A stretch of DNA of 8,207 nucleotides from Gammaproteobacteria bacterium (GTDB lineage: Bacteria > Pseudomonadota > Gammaproteobacteria > S012-40): assembly GCA_026982215.1 (NCBI GenBank), contig JALSHN010000390.1, positions 1 to 8,207 on the forward strand, in the 5' to 3' direction. Below, piece after piece: positions 1 through 6,436 of this stretch. Within the stretch, counting starts at the first letter, position 1. Each line of letters starts with the position of its first letter. A model generated the notes under the pieces. It was not told the origin of the DNA. It did no database searches and saw nothing but the letters and a program-made list of their open reading frames with translations. The position numbers and the translations under genes are program-made.

Positions 1-688
1 CACCGTGGTGGGGGTGTTCTCCGCCGGGATGTATGAATACGACAGCGCCCTGGCACTGATTCACCTCCAAGACGCCCAACGGCTCTACCAGCTGGGAGAG
101 GCGGTCAGTGGCATCCGCCTGCGGCTGCGCGACCTCTTCCAGGTCCGCCCGGTGGTCAGCGAACTGAACCGCGATCTCCCCCCCGGGCTGTGGGTGAGTG
201 ACTGGACCCGTCAGCACGCCAATTTCTTCCGTGCCATCCAGATCGAAAAAACGGCGATGTTCATCATCCTCACCCTCATCGTTGGCGTGGCGGCCTTCAA
301 TCTCGTCTCCACCCTGGTGATGGCGGTGGTGGACAAAGAGGCAGACATCGCCATCCTGCGCACCCTCGGCCTCACCCCGCTGGGGGTGATGGCGGTGTTC
401 ACCGTTCAGGGCACGGTGATCGGCGTGGTGGGCACCCTGTTGGGCGTGGGCGGGGGCGTGGCCCTGGCGGCCAACGTGGAAAACATCGTCCCCGCCATCG
501 AGCGCCTGTTCGGGGTCCAGTTCCTCTCCGCCGAGGTCTACTACATCAGCGACCTGCCCTCGGAACTTCACTGGGACGACGTCGGCCTGATCGCCTCGGT
601 GGCCCTGGGGCTCACCCTGCTCGCCAGCCTCTACCCGGCCTGGCGCGCCTCGCGGGTGCAACCGGCGGAGGCCCTGCGCTATGAGTGA
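1..688 (+). CDS. Lipoprotein-releasing ABC transporter permease, LolC/LolE (FtsX/MacB-type) family, 3' part
   Basis: This is the C-terminal portion (about 228 residues of a family that is usually about 410) of the inner-membrane permease that works with LolD to release lipoproteins to LolA. The reading frame is open from base 2, so the gene begins upstream of the window. Counting from the GTG at 5, the first ~80 residues are the end of the periplasmic domain, including GMYEYDSALALIHLQDAQRLY. Three membrane segments follow at about residues 86-109, 128-157 and 193-213. The cytoplasmic stretch DKEADIAILRTLGLTP (110-125) is the coupling region that contacts the ATPase in this family, and the end PAWRASRVQPAEALRYE is the classic LolC/E C-terminus. 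It overlaps lolD by 8 nt. No second permease follows lolD, so this may be the sole permease (LolF-like), or a lolC/lolE partner may lie upstream. The choice between LolC, LolE and LolF cannot be made from this fragment. Confidence 0.95.
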   Translation, partial: TVVGVFSAGMYEYDSALALIHLQDAQRLYQLGEAVSGIRLRLRDLFQVRPVVSELNRDLPPGLWVSDWTRQHANFFRAIQIEKTAMFIILTLIVGVAAFNLVSTLVMAVVDKEADIAILRTLGLTPLGVMAVFTVQGTVIGVVGTLLGVGGGVALAANVENIVPAIERLFGVQFLSAEVYYISDLPSELHWDDVGLIASVALGLTLLASLYPAWRASRVQPAEALRYE

Positions 689-1370
689 GGCCGGAGAGGT
701 CATGCTGCGCACCGAGGCGCTGCGCAAGACCTACCAGGAAGGCAAGCTGGAAGTGGAGGTGCTGCGCGGTGTGACCCTGAGCCTGGCCCGAGGCGAGCGC
801 CTGGCCATCGTCGGCGCCTCCGGCTCGGGCAAGAGCACCCTGCTCCACCTGCTGGGCGGGCTGGACCGCCCCAGCGGTGGCCGGGTATGGATCCAAGGGC
901 AGGACATCTTCGCCCTTGGCGAGGCCGAGCGCGGCCGATTCCGCAACCGCCATCTGGGCTTCGTCTATCAATTCCACCACCTGCTGCCCGAATTCAGCGC
1001 CTTGGAAAACGTCGCCATGCCCCTGCTGATCCGTGGCCTGCCCCCCAACGAGGCCCTGGAACAGGCCGGGGCGATGCTGGAACGGGTGGGGCTGGGCGCC
1101 CGTTTGGCCCACAAACCCGGCGAGCTCTCCGGCGGCGAACGCCAGCGGGCCGCCCTCGCCCGCGCCCTGGTGACCCGCCCGGACTGCGTGCTGGCCGACG
1201 AGCCCACCGGCAACCTGGACTCCCGCACCGCCGAGGCGGTGTACGCCTTGATGCTGGAATTGAATCGCGAACTGGGCACCAGTTTCATCATCGTCACCCA
1301 TGATCCCGCCCTGGCCCGGCGCGCCGACCGCATCCTGCGCCTTCAGGACGGCGTCCTGAAAAGCCCATGA
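681..1370 (+). CDS. lolD: Lipoprotein-releasing system ATP-binding protein LolD
   Basis: LolD is the cytoplasmic ATPase of the Lol exporter. It powers extraction of outer-membrane lipoproteins from the inner membrane and hands them to LolA. The 229 residues match the usual LolD length. All ABC motifs are intact: Walker A GASGSGKST (45-53), Q-loop in VYQFHHLLPEF (95-105, Q97), signature LSGGERQR (149-156), Walker B CVLADEP (169-175), D-loop NLDS (178-181) and H-loop H207. The segment VYQFHHLLPEFSALENVAMPLL is typical of LolD rather than of MacB or FtsE. The ATG at 681 lies inside the end of the permease gene, with a GGAGG at 667-671 nine bases upstream. A second in-frame ATG at 702 (Met8), preceded by GGAGAGG at 693-699, is a credible alternative start. 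The stop overlaps the comEC start as ATGA, which suggests coupled translation. Confidence 0.97.
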   Translation: MSEAGEVMLRTEALRKTYQEGKLEVEVLRGVTLSLARGERLAIVGASGSGKSTLLHLLGGLDRPSGGRVWIQGQDIFALGEAERGRFRNRHLGFVYQFHHLLPEFSALENVAMPLLIRGLPPNEALEQAGAMLERVGLGARLAHKPGELSGGERQRAALARALVTRPDCVLADEPTGNLDSRTAEAVYALMLELNRELGTSFIIVTHDPALARRADRILRLQDGVLKSP

Positions 1371-3592
1371 CCCCCCGGCCGGTGGGCATCCTACTGCTCT
1401 CCGGCCTCCTCGGCATCATCCTGGACCAGTTGCTGCTCACCCCATGGGGGCTGCGCCCCGACCCGGGCTGGCTGCTCGCTGGGGCGATACCGGCATTACT
1501 CCTCGGCAGATACCGTCCGGCGACGGCCCACTGGGTTTGGGGGGTGGCCGCGCTGTGCCTGGGGATCGCCTGGTCCGCCGGGCGTGCCCCACCGCCGCCC
1601 GATTGGTTCGCCCGCCTGGGGGGCGAAGACCAAGCGATCGAGGGCGTGGTGGCCGGCCTGCCCCAGCCACGGGAACACGGCCTGCGCTTCCCCTTCGAGG
1701 TGAGGACCGCCGAAGCCGGTGACTTCCCCCGCCACCTGCTGCTGGACTGGTACGGGCGCCCGCCGGAACTCCATCCCGGCGAACGTTACCGAGTCACCGT
1801 GCGGCTGCGGCCCCTATCCGACGCCTGGCAACGGCGCGGTTTCCACGCCCGCGGCTACGTGGTGAACGACACACCCTACAGCGCCGCGGGCGAGGCCCAC
1901 GGCCTCCACGCCCTGCGCCAGCGACTGAGCAACGACCTGGAACACCACCTGGACGGCCACCCCGCGGGCGGGGTGATCCTCGCCCTGGCCCTGGGGATCC
2001 GCCACCAGTTGGACGACCATGCCTGGGGGGTGCTACTGGCCACCGGAACCAACCACTTGGTGGCCATCTCCGGCCTCCATGTGGGCCTGGTGGCTGGCCT
2101 CACCCTGTGGCTCACCGGCCGGGCCTGGCGCTGGAGCGGACTGACCGGCTGGATCGCCGCCCCCCGCGCCGCCATCGCCTTCGCTCTGCTGGCCGCCCTT
2201 GGCTACAGTGCCCTGGCCGGTTTCTCCATCCCCACCCAACGGGCGCTGCTCATGCTGATGGTGGCCCTGGGCGCCCCCCTGCTCGGCCGCCACCCGCCCC
2301 CCGGCCGGATCCTGCTGCTGGCCGCTGCGGCGGTGGCCTTGTGGGATCCCCGCGCGGTGGGCGACCCCGGCGCCTGGTTGTCCTTCGCCGCGGTGGCCTT
2401 GTTGATCTACGGGCTCCACAACCGTCCCACGCACCATACTCCGCGTTTTCGCTGGCTCCATGACTGGGGGCGGACCCAACTGCTGCTCACCGTAGGCCTG
2501 TTGCCACTGCTGATCGGCCTGTTCGGCCAAGCCTCCTGGATCGCTCCACTGGCCAATCTGGTGGCCGTCCCCTGGACCGGGCTGGTCGTCGTCCCCCTCA
2601 CCCTGGCCGGCACCGCCGCCCTGGGGCTGGAATGGCAAGGCCTCGGCGCCGCACTGATCCACGGCGCCGCCGAGGGCTGGTCACTGCTGTGGCGGCTGCT
2701 CGAACCCGCTGCCCGCTGGGGAGCGATCCATCTCCCCACACCCCCGGTCTGGGCCTGGGTTGCGGCCCTCCCCGCCATCTTGTGGCTGCTCGCTCCGCGG
2801 GGACTGCCGGCACGCTGGCTGGGACTGCTGTGGCTGGCCCCGCTGGCCGCCGCCCCCCTGCCCCGTCCCGAACACGGCGCCTTCCGCTTCACCCTGTGGG
2901 ACGCCGGTGCCGGCCTGGCCGCCGTGGTGGAGACCCGCAACCACCTGCTGGTCTACGACAGCGGATCCGCCGGCCACGGTCGCGAGCTGGCTCGCGCCCT
3001 GAGCCGGCGCGGCTGGCACACCATCGACACTTTGATCCTCAGTCACGACGATGCCCGCCACACCGGCGGGGCGCGTCCGCTGACCACCGTCTTGCCCGCC
3101 ACCACGGTAATCGTCGGCGAAGCGGGCACCTGGAGCGGCCGCGCCCGCCTCTGCCGCGACGGCGAGCGCTGGCAGTGGGACGGGGTGCGCTTTCGTCTCC
3201 ACCACCCCCACCCCGAGGTCCGCGGCGACGACGCCGCCTGCCTGCTGGAAGTGGGCCAGGGGCGCCTGTGGCTCACCGCCGATCTACGCCACCCCGGCCC
3301 GCTGCCGGCGATCACCGACACCGTCGAAGTCCTGCAGGTACCGGCCCACGGCTCCCCACGCGGGGCCGATCTCAGCATGCTCCGTCCCCACTGGGCGGTC
3401 GCCGCCACCGCCGCCGGGAAACCGCGGCGTCCTCCCTGGTCGGAAACCGAGTCCCGCTACCGCCGCCACGGCGCCCGCTGGCTCGACACCGCCCGCCACG
3501 GCCGCTTGGTCTTCCACTTTCCCGCCCACGGTCCGGCGCGGTTACAAAGCGGCACAGCTTTTGCGCCCGCCCCGGCGCATGAATTAGAGTAA
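1367..3592 (+). CDS. comEC: DNA internalization competence protein ComEC/Rec2, with a divergent nuclease-like domain
   Basis: ComEC forms the inner-membrane channel through which transforming single-stranded DNA enters the cytoplasm. The 741 residues are close to E. coli YcaI in length. Order of domains: N-terminal membrane segments (about 5-75), a soluble OB-fold-like DUF4131 region (about 85-175), the polytopic Competence domain (about 195-490) with the hallmark NHLVAISGLHVGL (229-241), and a C-terminal metallo-beta-lactamase-like domain (about 505-735). That last domain begins FTLWDAGAGLAAVVE and has YDSG at 530-533. Its metal-binding signature is altered: the usual HxDxDH/HxHxDH reads HDDARH (560-565), the usual PHHGS reads PAHGS (659-663), and the TGD loop reads TAD (637-639). 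The frame is open to its stop, so this is not a broken gene. The start ATG overlaps the lolD stop by 4 nt and has no strong ribosome site. Uptake function is inferred from family membership only; many ComEC carriers are not known to be competent. Confidence 0.93.
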   Translation: MTPRPVGILLLSGLLGIILDQLLLTPWGLRPDPGWLLAGAIPALLLGRYRPATAHWVWGVAALCLGIAWSAGRAPPPPDWFARLGGEDQAIEGVVAGLPQPREHGLRFPFEVRTAEAGDFPRHLLLDWYGRPPELHPGERYRVTVRLRPLSDAWQRRGFHARGYVVNDTPYSAAGEAHGLHALRQRLSNDLEHHLDGHPAGGVILALALGIRHQLDDHAWGVLLATGTNHLVAISGLHVGLVAGLTLWLTGRAWRWSGLTGWIAAPRAAIAFALLAALGYSALAGFSIPTQRALLMLMVALGAPLLGRHPPPGRILLLAAAAVALWDPRAVGDPGAWLSFAAVALLIYGLHNRPTHHTPRFRWLHDWGRTQLLLTVGLLPLLIGLFGQASWIAPLANLVAVPWTGLVVVPLTLAGTAALGLEWQGLGAALIHGAAEGWSLLWRLLEPAARWGAIHLPTPPVWAWVAALPAILWLLAPRGLPARWLGLLWLAPLAAAPLPRPEHGAFRFTLWDAGAGLAAVVETRNHLLVYDSGSAGHGRELARALSRRGWHTIDTLILSHDDARHTGGARPLTTVLPATTVIVGEAGTWSGRARLCRDGERWQWDGVRFRLHHPHPEVRGDDAACLLEVGQGRLWLTADLRHPGPLPAITDTVEVLQVPAHGSPRGADLSMLRPHWAVAATAAGKPRRPPWSETESRYRRHGARWLDTARHGRLVFHFPAHGPARLQSGTAFAPAPAHELE
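3561..3590 (+). promoter_or_regulatory. Possible weak sigma-70-like promoter upstream of exbB
   Basis: The end of comEC contains TTGCGC (3561-3566), an 18-base spacer and TAGAGT (3585-3590). They match the -35 and -10 consensus at 3/6 and 4/6 positions. It lies in a locally AT-richer patch just before the only intergenic gap of the window, which is where a promoter for the exbB-lpxK block would be expected. In this GC-rich background such matches are weak evidence, and read-through from upstream would also explain expression. Confidence 0.2.
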
Positions 3593-3635
3593 GGGGCTTA
3601 TCCGGACCCCCCAGCAAACGGCGAAAAGATCCTCT
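3593..3635 (+). other. Sole intergenic gap (comEC-exbB)
   Basis: These 43 bases separate the comEC stop from the exbB ATG. They contain a small TCCGGA palindrome at 3601-3606 flanked by GGGG and CCCC, but no T-run, so no intrinsic terminator is visible. No clear Shine-Dalgarno sequence precedes the exbB start; only a purine stretch GCGAAAAGA near 3621-3629 could serve. The gap splits the lolD-comEC part of the array from the exbB-to-lpxK part. Confidence 0.6.
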
Positions 3636-4253
3636 ATGTGGGAACTCATTCAAGCGGGCGGCTGGCTGATGCTGCCCATTCTGCTCTGCTCGGTGCTGGC
3701 ACTGGCCATCGCCCTGGAACGGCTGTGGCGCCTGAGACCAGCCAAGGTGGCTCCCCCCAACCTGGTGGCCCAGATCGTCCACCTCCACAAACGTCAACGC
3801 ATCGACGCCGAGGCCATCGCGGCTCTCAAAGAAAGCTCGCCACTGGGACGGATTCTCGCCGCCGGCGTGGCCAATCTGCGCCACTCCCGCGAGGTCATGA
3901 AGGAGGCCATCGAAGAGACCGGCCGCCACGTGGTCCACGAACTGGAACGCTACCTCAACACCCTGGGCACCATCGCCGCCATCTCCCCGCTGCTGGGCCT
4001 GCTGGGCACCGTGGTGGGAATGATCAAGGTCTTCGACGTCATCACCAGCCAGGGCGTGGGCAATGCCGAGGTCCTCGCCGGGGGCATCTCCGAGGCCCTG
4101 ATCACCACCGCCGCCGGCCTGGCGGTGGCCATCCCCAGTTTGATCTTCTACCGCTACCTGCGTGGCCGGGTGGATGCCCTGGTGGTGACCATGGAACAAG
4201 AGGCCATCCGCCTGGTGGAGATCCTCCATGGGGAGCGCGAACTGGAGGAATGA
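3636..4253 (+). CDS. exbB: ExbB/TolQ/MotA-family proton channel subunit
   Basis: This is the inner-membrane stator subunit of a proton-motive-force-driven motor that assembles with the ExbD-like protein encoded directly downstream. The 205 residues fit the short ExbB2/TolQ-like class. Three membrane segments are visible: about residues 9-30 (near the N-terminus), 110-132 and 150-172. The family motifs are present in GTIAAISPLLGLLGTVVGM (111-129) and EALITTAAGLAVAIPSLI (153-170); the paired threonines T157/T158 line the proton path in relatives. A cytoplasmic helical region lies between the first and second membrane segments. No tonB, tolA or tolB gene is beside it, so the partner that transmits energy is unknown. 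The position between comEC and msbA is common in gammaproteobacteria such as Pseudomonas. The symbol is a family name: TolQ-like is equally defensible. Confidence 0.9.
   Translation: MWELIQAGGWLMLPILLCSVLALAIALERLWRLRPAKVAPPNLVAQIVHLHKRQRIDAEAIAALKESSPLGRILAAGVANLRHSREVMKEAIEETGRHVVHELERYLNTLGTIAAISPLLGLLGTVVGMIKVFDVITSQGVGNAEVLAGGISEALITTAAGLAVAIPSLIFYRYLRGRVDALVVTMEQEAIRLVEILHGERELEE
4244..4248 (+). promoter_or_regulatory. Shine-Dalgarno site deciding the exbD start
   Basis: GGAGG lies inside the last codons of exbB and ends 9 bases before the ATG at 4258. It supports that start over the upstream in-frame ATG at 4228, which would add ten residues overlapping exbB that do not resemble ExbD. 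Confidence 0.65.
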
Positions 4254-4257
4254 AGCG

Positions 4258-4671
4258 ATGAATTTCCGCCCGCGTCGCAACGAATCCCCCGAAGTGAACA
4301 TCACCCCGCTCATCGACGTGGTGTTCCTGCTGTTGATCTTCTTCATGGTCTCCACCACCTTCCGCCACCACTTCGAGATCAGCCTCGACCTGCCCCGGGC
4401 CAGCAGCGAACAACCCGCCGCCCCGGCGAAGGTGGAACTGAGCATCGATGCCGAGGGGCACTACTACCTCGATGGCCGGCGACTGGTGAACCAACGCCTC
4501 GAGACCCTGGAACGGGCGCTGGCGCAGATCGCCGAGAACGCCCCCGACACCCCCCTGGTGATCGCCGCCGACGGCCGCACCCCCCACCAAGCGGTGATCA
4601 CCGCCATGGACGCCGCCCGCCGTGCCGGCCTCACCCGCCTCACCTTCGCCACCCGCGCCCTGGATGACTGA
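4258..4671 (+). CDS. exbD: ExbD/TolR-family biopolymer transport protein
   Basis: ExbD-like proteins sit in the pore of the ExbB ring, carry protons on one membrane aspartate and anchor a periplasmic domain that passes on mechanical work. The 137-residue product has a short cytoplasmic N-terminus, a single membrane helix at about 14-33 and a periplasmic domain to the end. The motif VNITPLIDVVFLLLIFFMV (13-31) is diagnostic, and D20 is the predicted proton-carrying aspartate. The periplasmic part shows the family pattern LSIDAEGHYYLDGRRL (61-76) and PLVIAADGRTPHQAVITAMD (99-118). The start at 4258 is four bases after the exbB stop and has a good GGAGG site, so the two subunits are probably made together. 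The stop overlaps the msbA start region by 8 nt. Specificity (Ton, Tol or another system) is not shown by the sequence. Confidence 0.93.
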   Translation: MNFRPRRNESPEVNITPLIDVVFLLLIFFMVSTTFRHHFEISLDLPRASSEQPAAPAKVELSIDAEGHYYLDGRRLVNQRLETLERALAQIAENAPDTPLVIAADGRTPHQAVITAMDAARRAGLTRLTFATRALDD

Positions 4672-6436
4672 ACACGCCGCTCCCCGGCAAAACGGCTGGC
4701 TCATCTACCGCCGGCTGCTGCGCTACGTCCGCCCCCACTGGCCCGTCTTCCTGGTGGCCGTGATCGGCATGGCGGTGGTGGCCGCCACCGAGACCGGCTT
4801 CGCCGCCCTGATGCGCCCCCTGCTGGACGGCAGCTTCGTCGAACGCGACCCCACCCAGATTGCCCTGGTGCCGCTGCTCATCGTCGGCGTGTTCGTCATC
4901 CGCGGCATCGCCAGCTTCGCCGCCAACTTCTTCATGGCCTGGATCGGTCGCCACGTCATCTTCGACCTGCGTCGGGAGATGTTCGACCACCTGCTTGAAC
5001 TGCCCACCGCCTTCTTCCATCGCCATACCACCGGCGAGATCCTCTCCAAATTCAATTACGACGTGGAACAAGTGGCCGAGGCCTCCAGCAAGGCCATCAC
5101 CGTCCTCATCCAAGACAGCCTCACCCTCCTCGGCCTGCTGGCCTGGATGTTCTACCTCGACTGGCAGCTCTCCCTCACCTTCCTGATCCTCGGCCCGCTG
5201 ATGGCGGTGCTGGTGCGTTACGTCAACAAGCGCCTGCGACGCATCAGCACCCGGCTGCAACACTCCATGGGCGATGTGGCCCATGTGGCCCAAGAGGTGA
5301 TGGACGGTCACAAAGTAGTCCGGGTCTTCGGTGGGCAGGCCCAAGAACGCGACCGTTTCCAGCAGGTCAATGAGAACAACCGCCGCCAATTCATGAAGAT
5401 CGTCTCCACCCAGGCCGCCTCGGTCCCCATCGTCCAACTGGTCGCCGCGGTGGTGCTGGCCGGGGTGGTCTATCTGGCCACCCGACCCGGTGCGGAGCAC
5501 ATGACCGTGGGCACCTTCATGTCCTTCATCTCCGCCATGCTGCTGCTGCTGCCGCCGCTGAAGCGGCTCACCACGGTGAACGCCGCCATCCAGCGGGGCA
5601 TCGCCGCCGCCCAATCCCTGTTCGCCTTCCTCGATCAGGACACCGAGCGCGACACCGGCGAACGCCGGCTGGAACGCGCCCGCGGCGAAATCCACTACCA
5701 ACAGGTGCGCTTCCGCTACCCCGAGAGCGAGCGCGACGCCCTCGCCGGCATCGACCTCCCTATTCCCCCGGGCGAGACCGTCGCCTTCGTCGGCCGCTCC
5801 GGCAGCGGCAAGACCACCTTGGTGAGCTTGCTGCCCCGCTTCTACGACCCCACCGAAGGCCGTATCACCCTGGACGGCACCGACATCCGCGAGCTGAGGC
5901 TCAGCGACCTGCGCCGCCAGATCGCCCTGGTCTCCCAGGAAATCACCCTGTTCAACGACACCATCGCCAACAACATCGCCTACGGCCGCGAGGCGCCGGT
6001 GAGCCGCGAGGAGATCGAACGCGCCGCCCGCGCCGCCCACGCCTGGGAATTCATCGAACAACTGCCCCAGGGCCTGGACACCGAGGTGGGTGAGCGGGGC
6101 CTGCGGCTCTCCGGCGGCCAGCGCCAACGCCTGGCCATCGCCCGCGCGATCCTCAAAGACGCCCCCATCCTCATCCTCGACGAGGCCACCTCGGCGCTGG
6201 ACAGCGAGTCCGAGCGCCACATCCAGGCCGCCCTGGAAGAACTGATGGTCGGGCGCACCACCCTCATCATCGCCCACCGCCTGTCCACCATCGAACGCGC
6301 CGATCGTATCGTGGTCCTGGAGGGCGGACGCATCGTCGAACAAGGCCGGCATCAGGAACTCCTGGAACGGAACGGCCACTACGCCGCCCTCCACCGGATG
6401 CAATTCGGTACCTTGGCGAGTCATGACGCCCCCTGA
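4664..6436 (+). CDS. msbA: Lipid A export ABC transporter/flippase MsbA
   Basis: MsbA flips core-lipid A from the inner to the outer leaflet of the cytoplasmic membrane. The 590 residues match the family (582 in E. coli) and form a half-transporter that dimerizes. The membrane domain spans about 20-320 with six predicted helices and contains the family segment PTAFFHRHTTGEILSKFNYD (114-133). The nucleotide-binding domain spans about 340-580: Walker A GRSGSGKTT (377-385), Q-loop Q425, signature LSGGQRQR (482-489), Walker B ILILDEAT (502-509), D-loop SALDSES (510-516) and H538. The ATG at 4664 is preferred because it overlaps the exbD stop by 8 nt and gives the normal MsbA N-terminus; an upstream in-frame GTG at 4622 would add 14 residues encoded within exbD. 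The adjacent lipid A kinase gene supports MsbA over a generic multidrug exporter. Confidence 0.96.
   Translation: MTEHAAPRQNGWLIYRRLLRYVRPHWPVFLVAVIGMAVVAATETGFAALMRPLLDGSFVERDPTQIALVPLLIVGVFVIRGIASFAANFFMAWIGRHVIFDLRREMFDHLLELPTAFFHRHTTGEILSKFNYDVEQVAEASSKAITVLIQDSLTLLGLLAWMFYLDWQLSLTFLILGPLMAVLVRYVNKRLRRISTRLQHSMGDVAHVAQEVMDGHKVVRVFGGQAQERDRFQQVNENNRRQFMKIVSTQAASVPIVQLVAAVVLAGVVYLATRPGAEHMTVGTFMSFISAMLLLLPPLKRLTTVNAAIQRGIAAAQSLFAFLDQDTERDTGERRLERARGEIHYQQVRFRYPESERDALAGIDLPIPPGETVAFVGRSGSGKTTLVSLLPRFYDPTEGRITLDGTDIRELRLSDLRRQIALVSQEITLFNDTIANNIAYGREAPVSREEIERAARAAHAWEFIEQLPQGLDTEVGERGLRLSGGQRQRLAIARAILKDAPILILDEATSALDSESERHIQAALEELMVGRTTLIIAHRLSTIERADRIVVLEGGRIVEQGRHQELLERNGHYAALHRMQFGTLASHDAP

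Noticed and set aside
2632..3582. 316-codon + strand frame inside comEC in another phase
   Set aside because: The translation is Arg/Pro-rich low complexity typical of an off-frame reading of GC-rich DNA; the ComEC frame is conserved through the same bases.
3593..3612. Possible terminator hairpin (GGGG ... CCCC around TCCGGA)
   Set aside because: The stem is only four pairs with a loop of ten and there is no following T-run.
4228..4257. Upstream in-frame ATG as exbD start
   Set aside because: It would add GSANWRNEA-type residues that overlap exbB and do not resemble ExbD. The ATG at 4258 has a GGAGG site at proper distance.
3372..4445. 357-codon - strand frame spanning the comEC-exbB-exbD junctions
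   Set aside because: It runs antisense across three well-supported genes and shows no domain pattern.
4622..4663. Upstream in-frame GTG as msbA start
   Set aside because: The added Pro/Ser/Ala-rich residues come from exbD coding sequence in another phase. The ATG at 4664 gives the usual MsbA N-terminus and coupling to the exbD stop.
4640..6424. 594-codon open frame on the - strand opposite msbA
   Set aside because: It is an antisense shadow of a high-GC gene with strong third-position bias. The translation is low-complexity, rich in Gly/Glu/His/Asp, with no recognisable domain, while the + strand encodes a complete MsbA.
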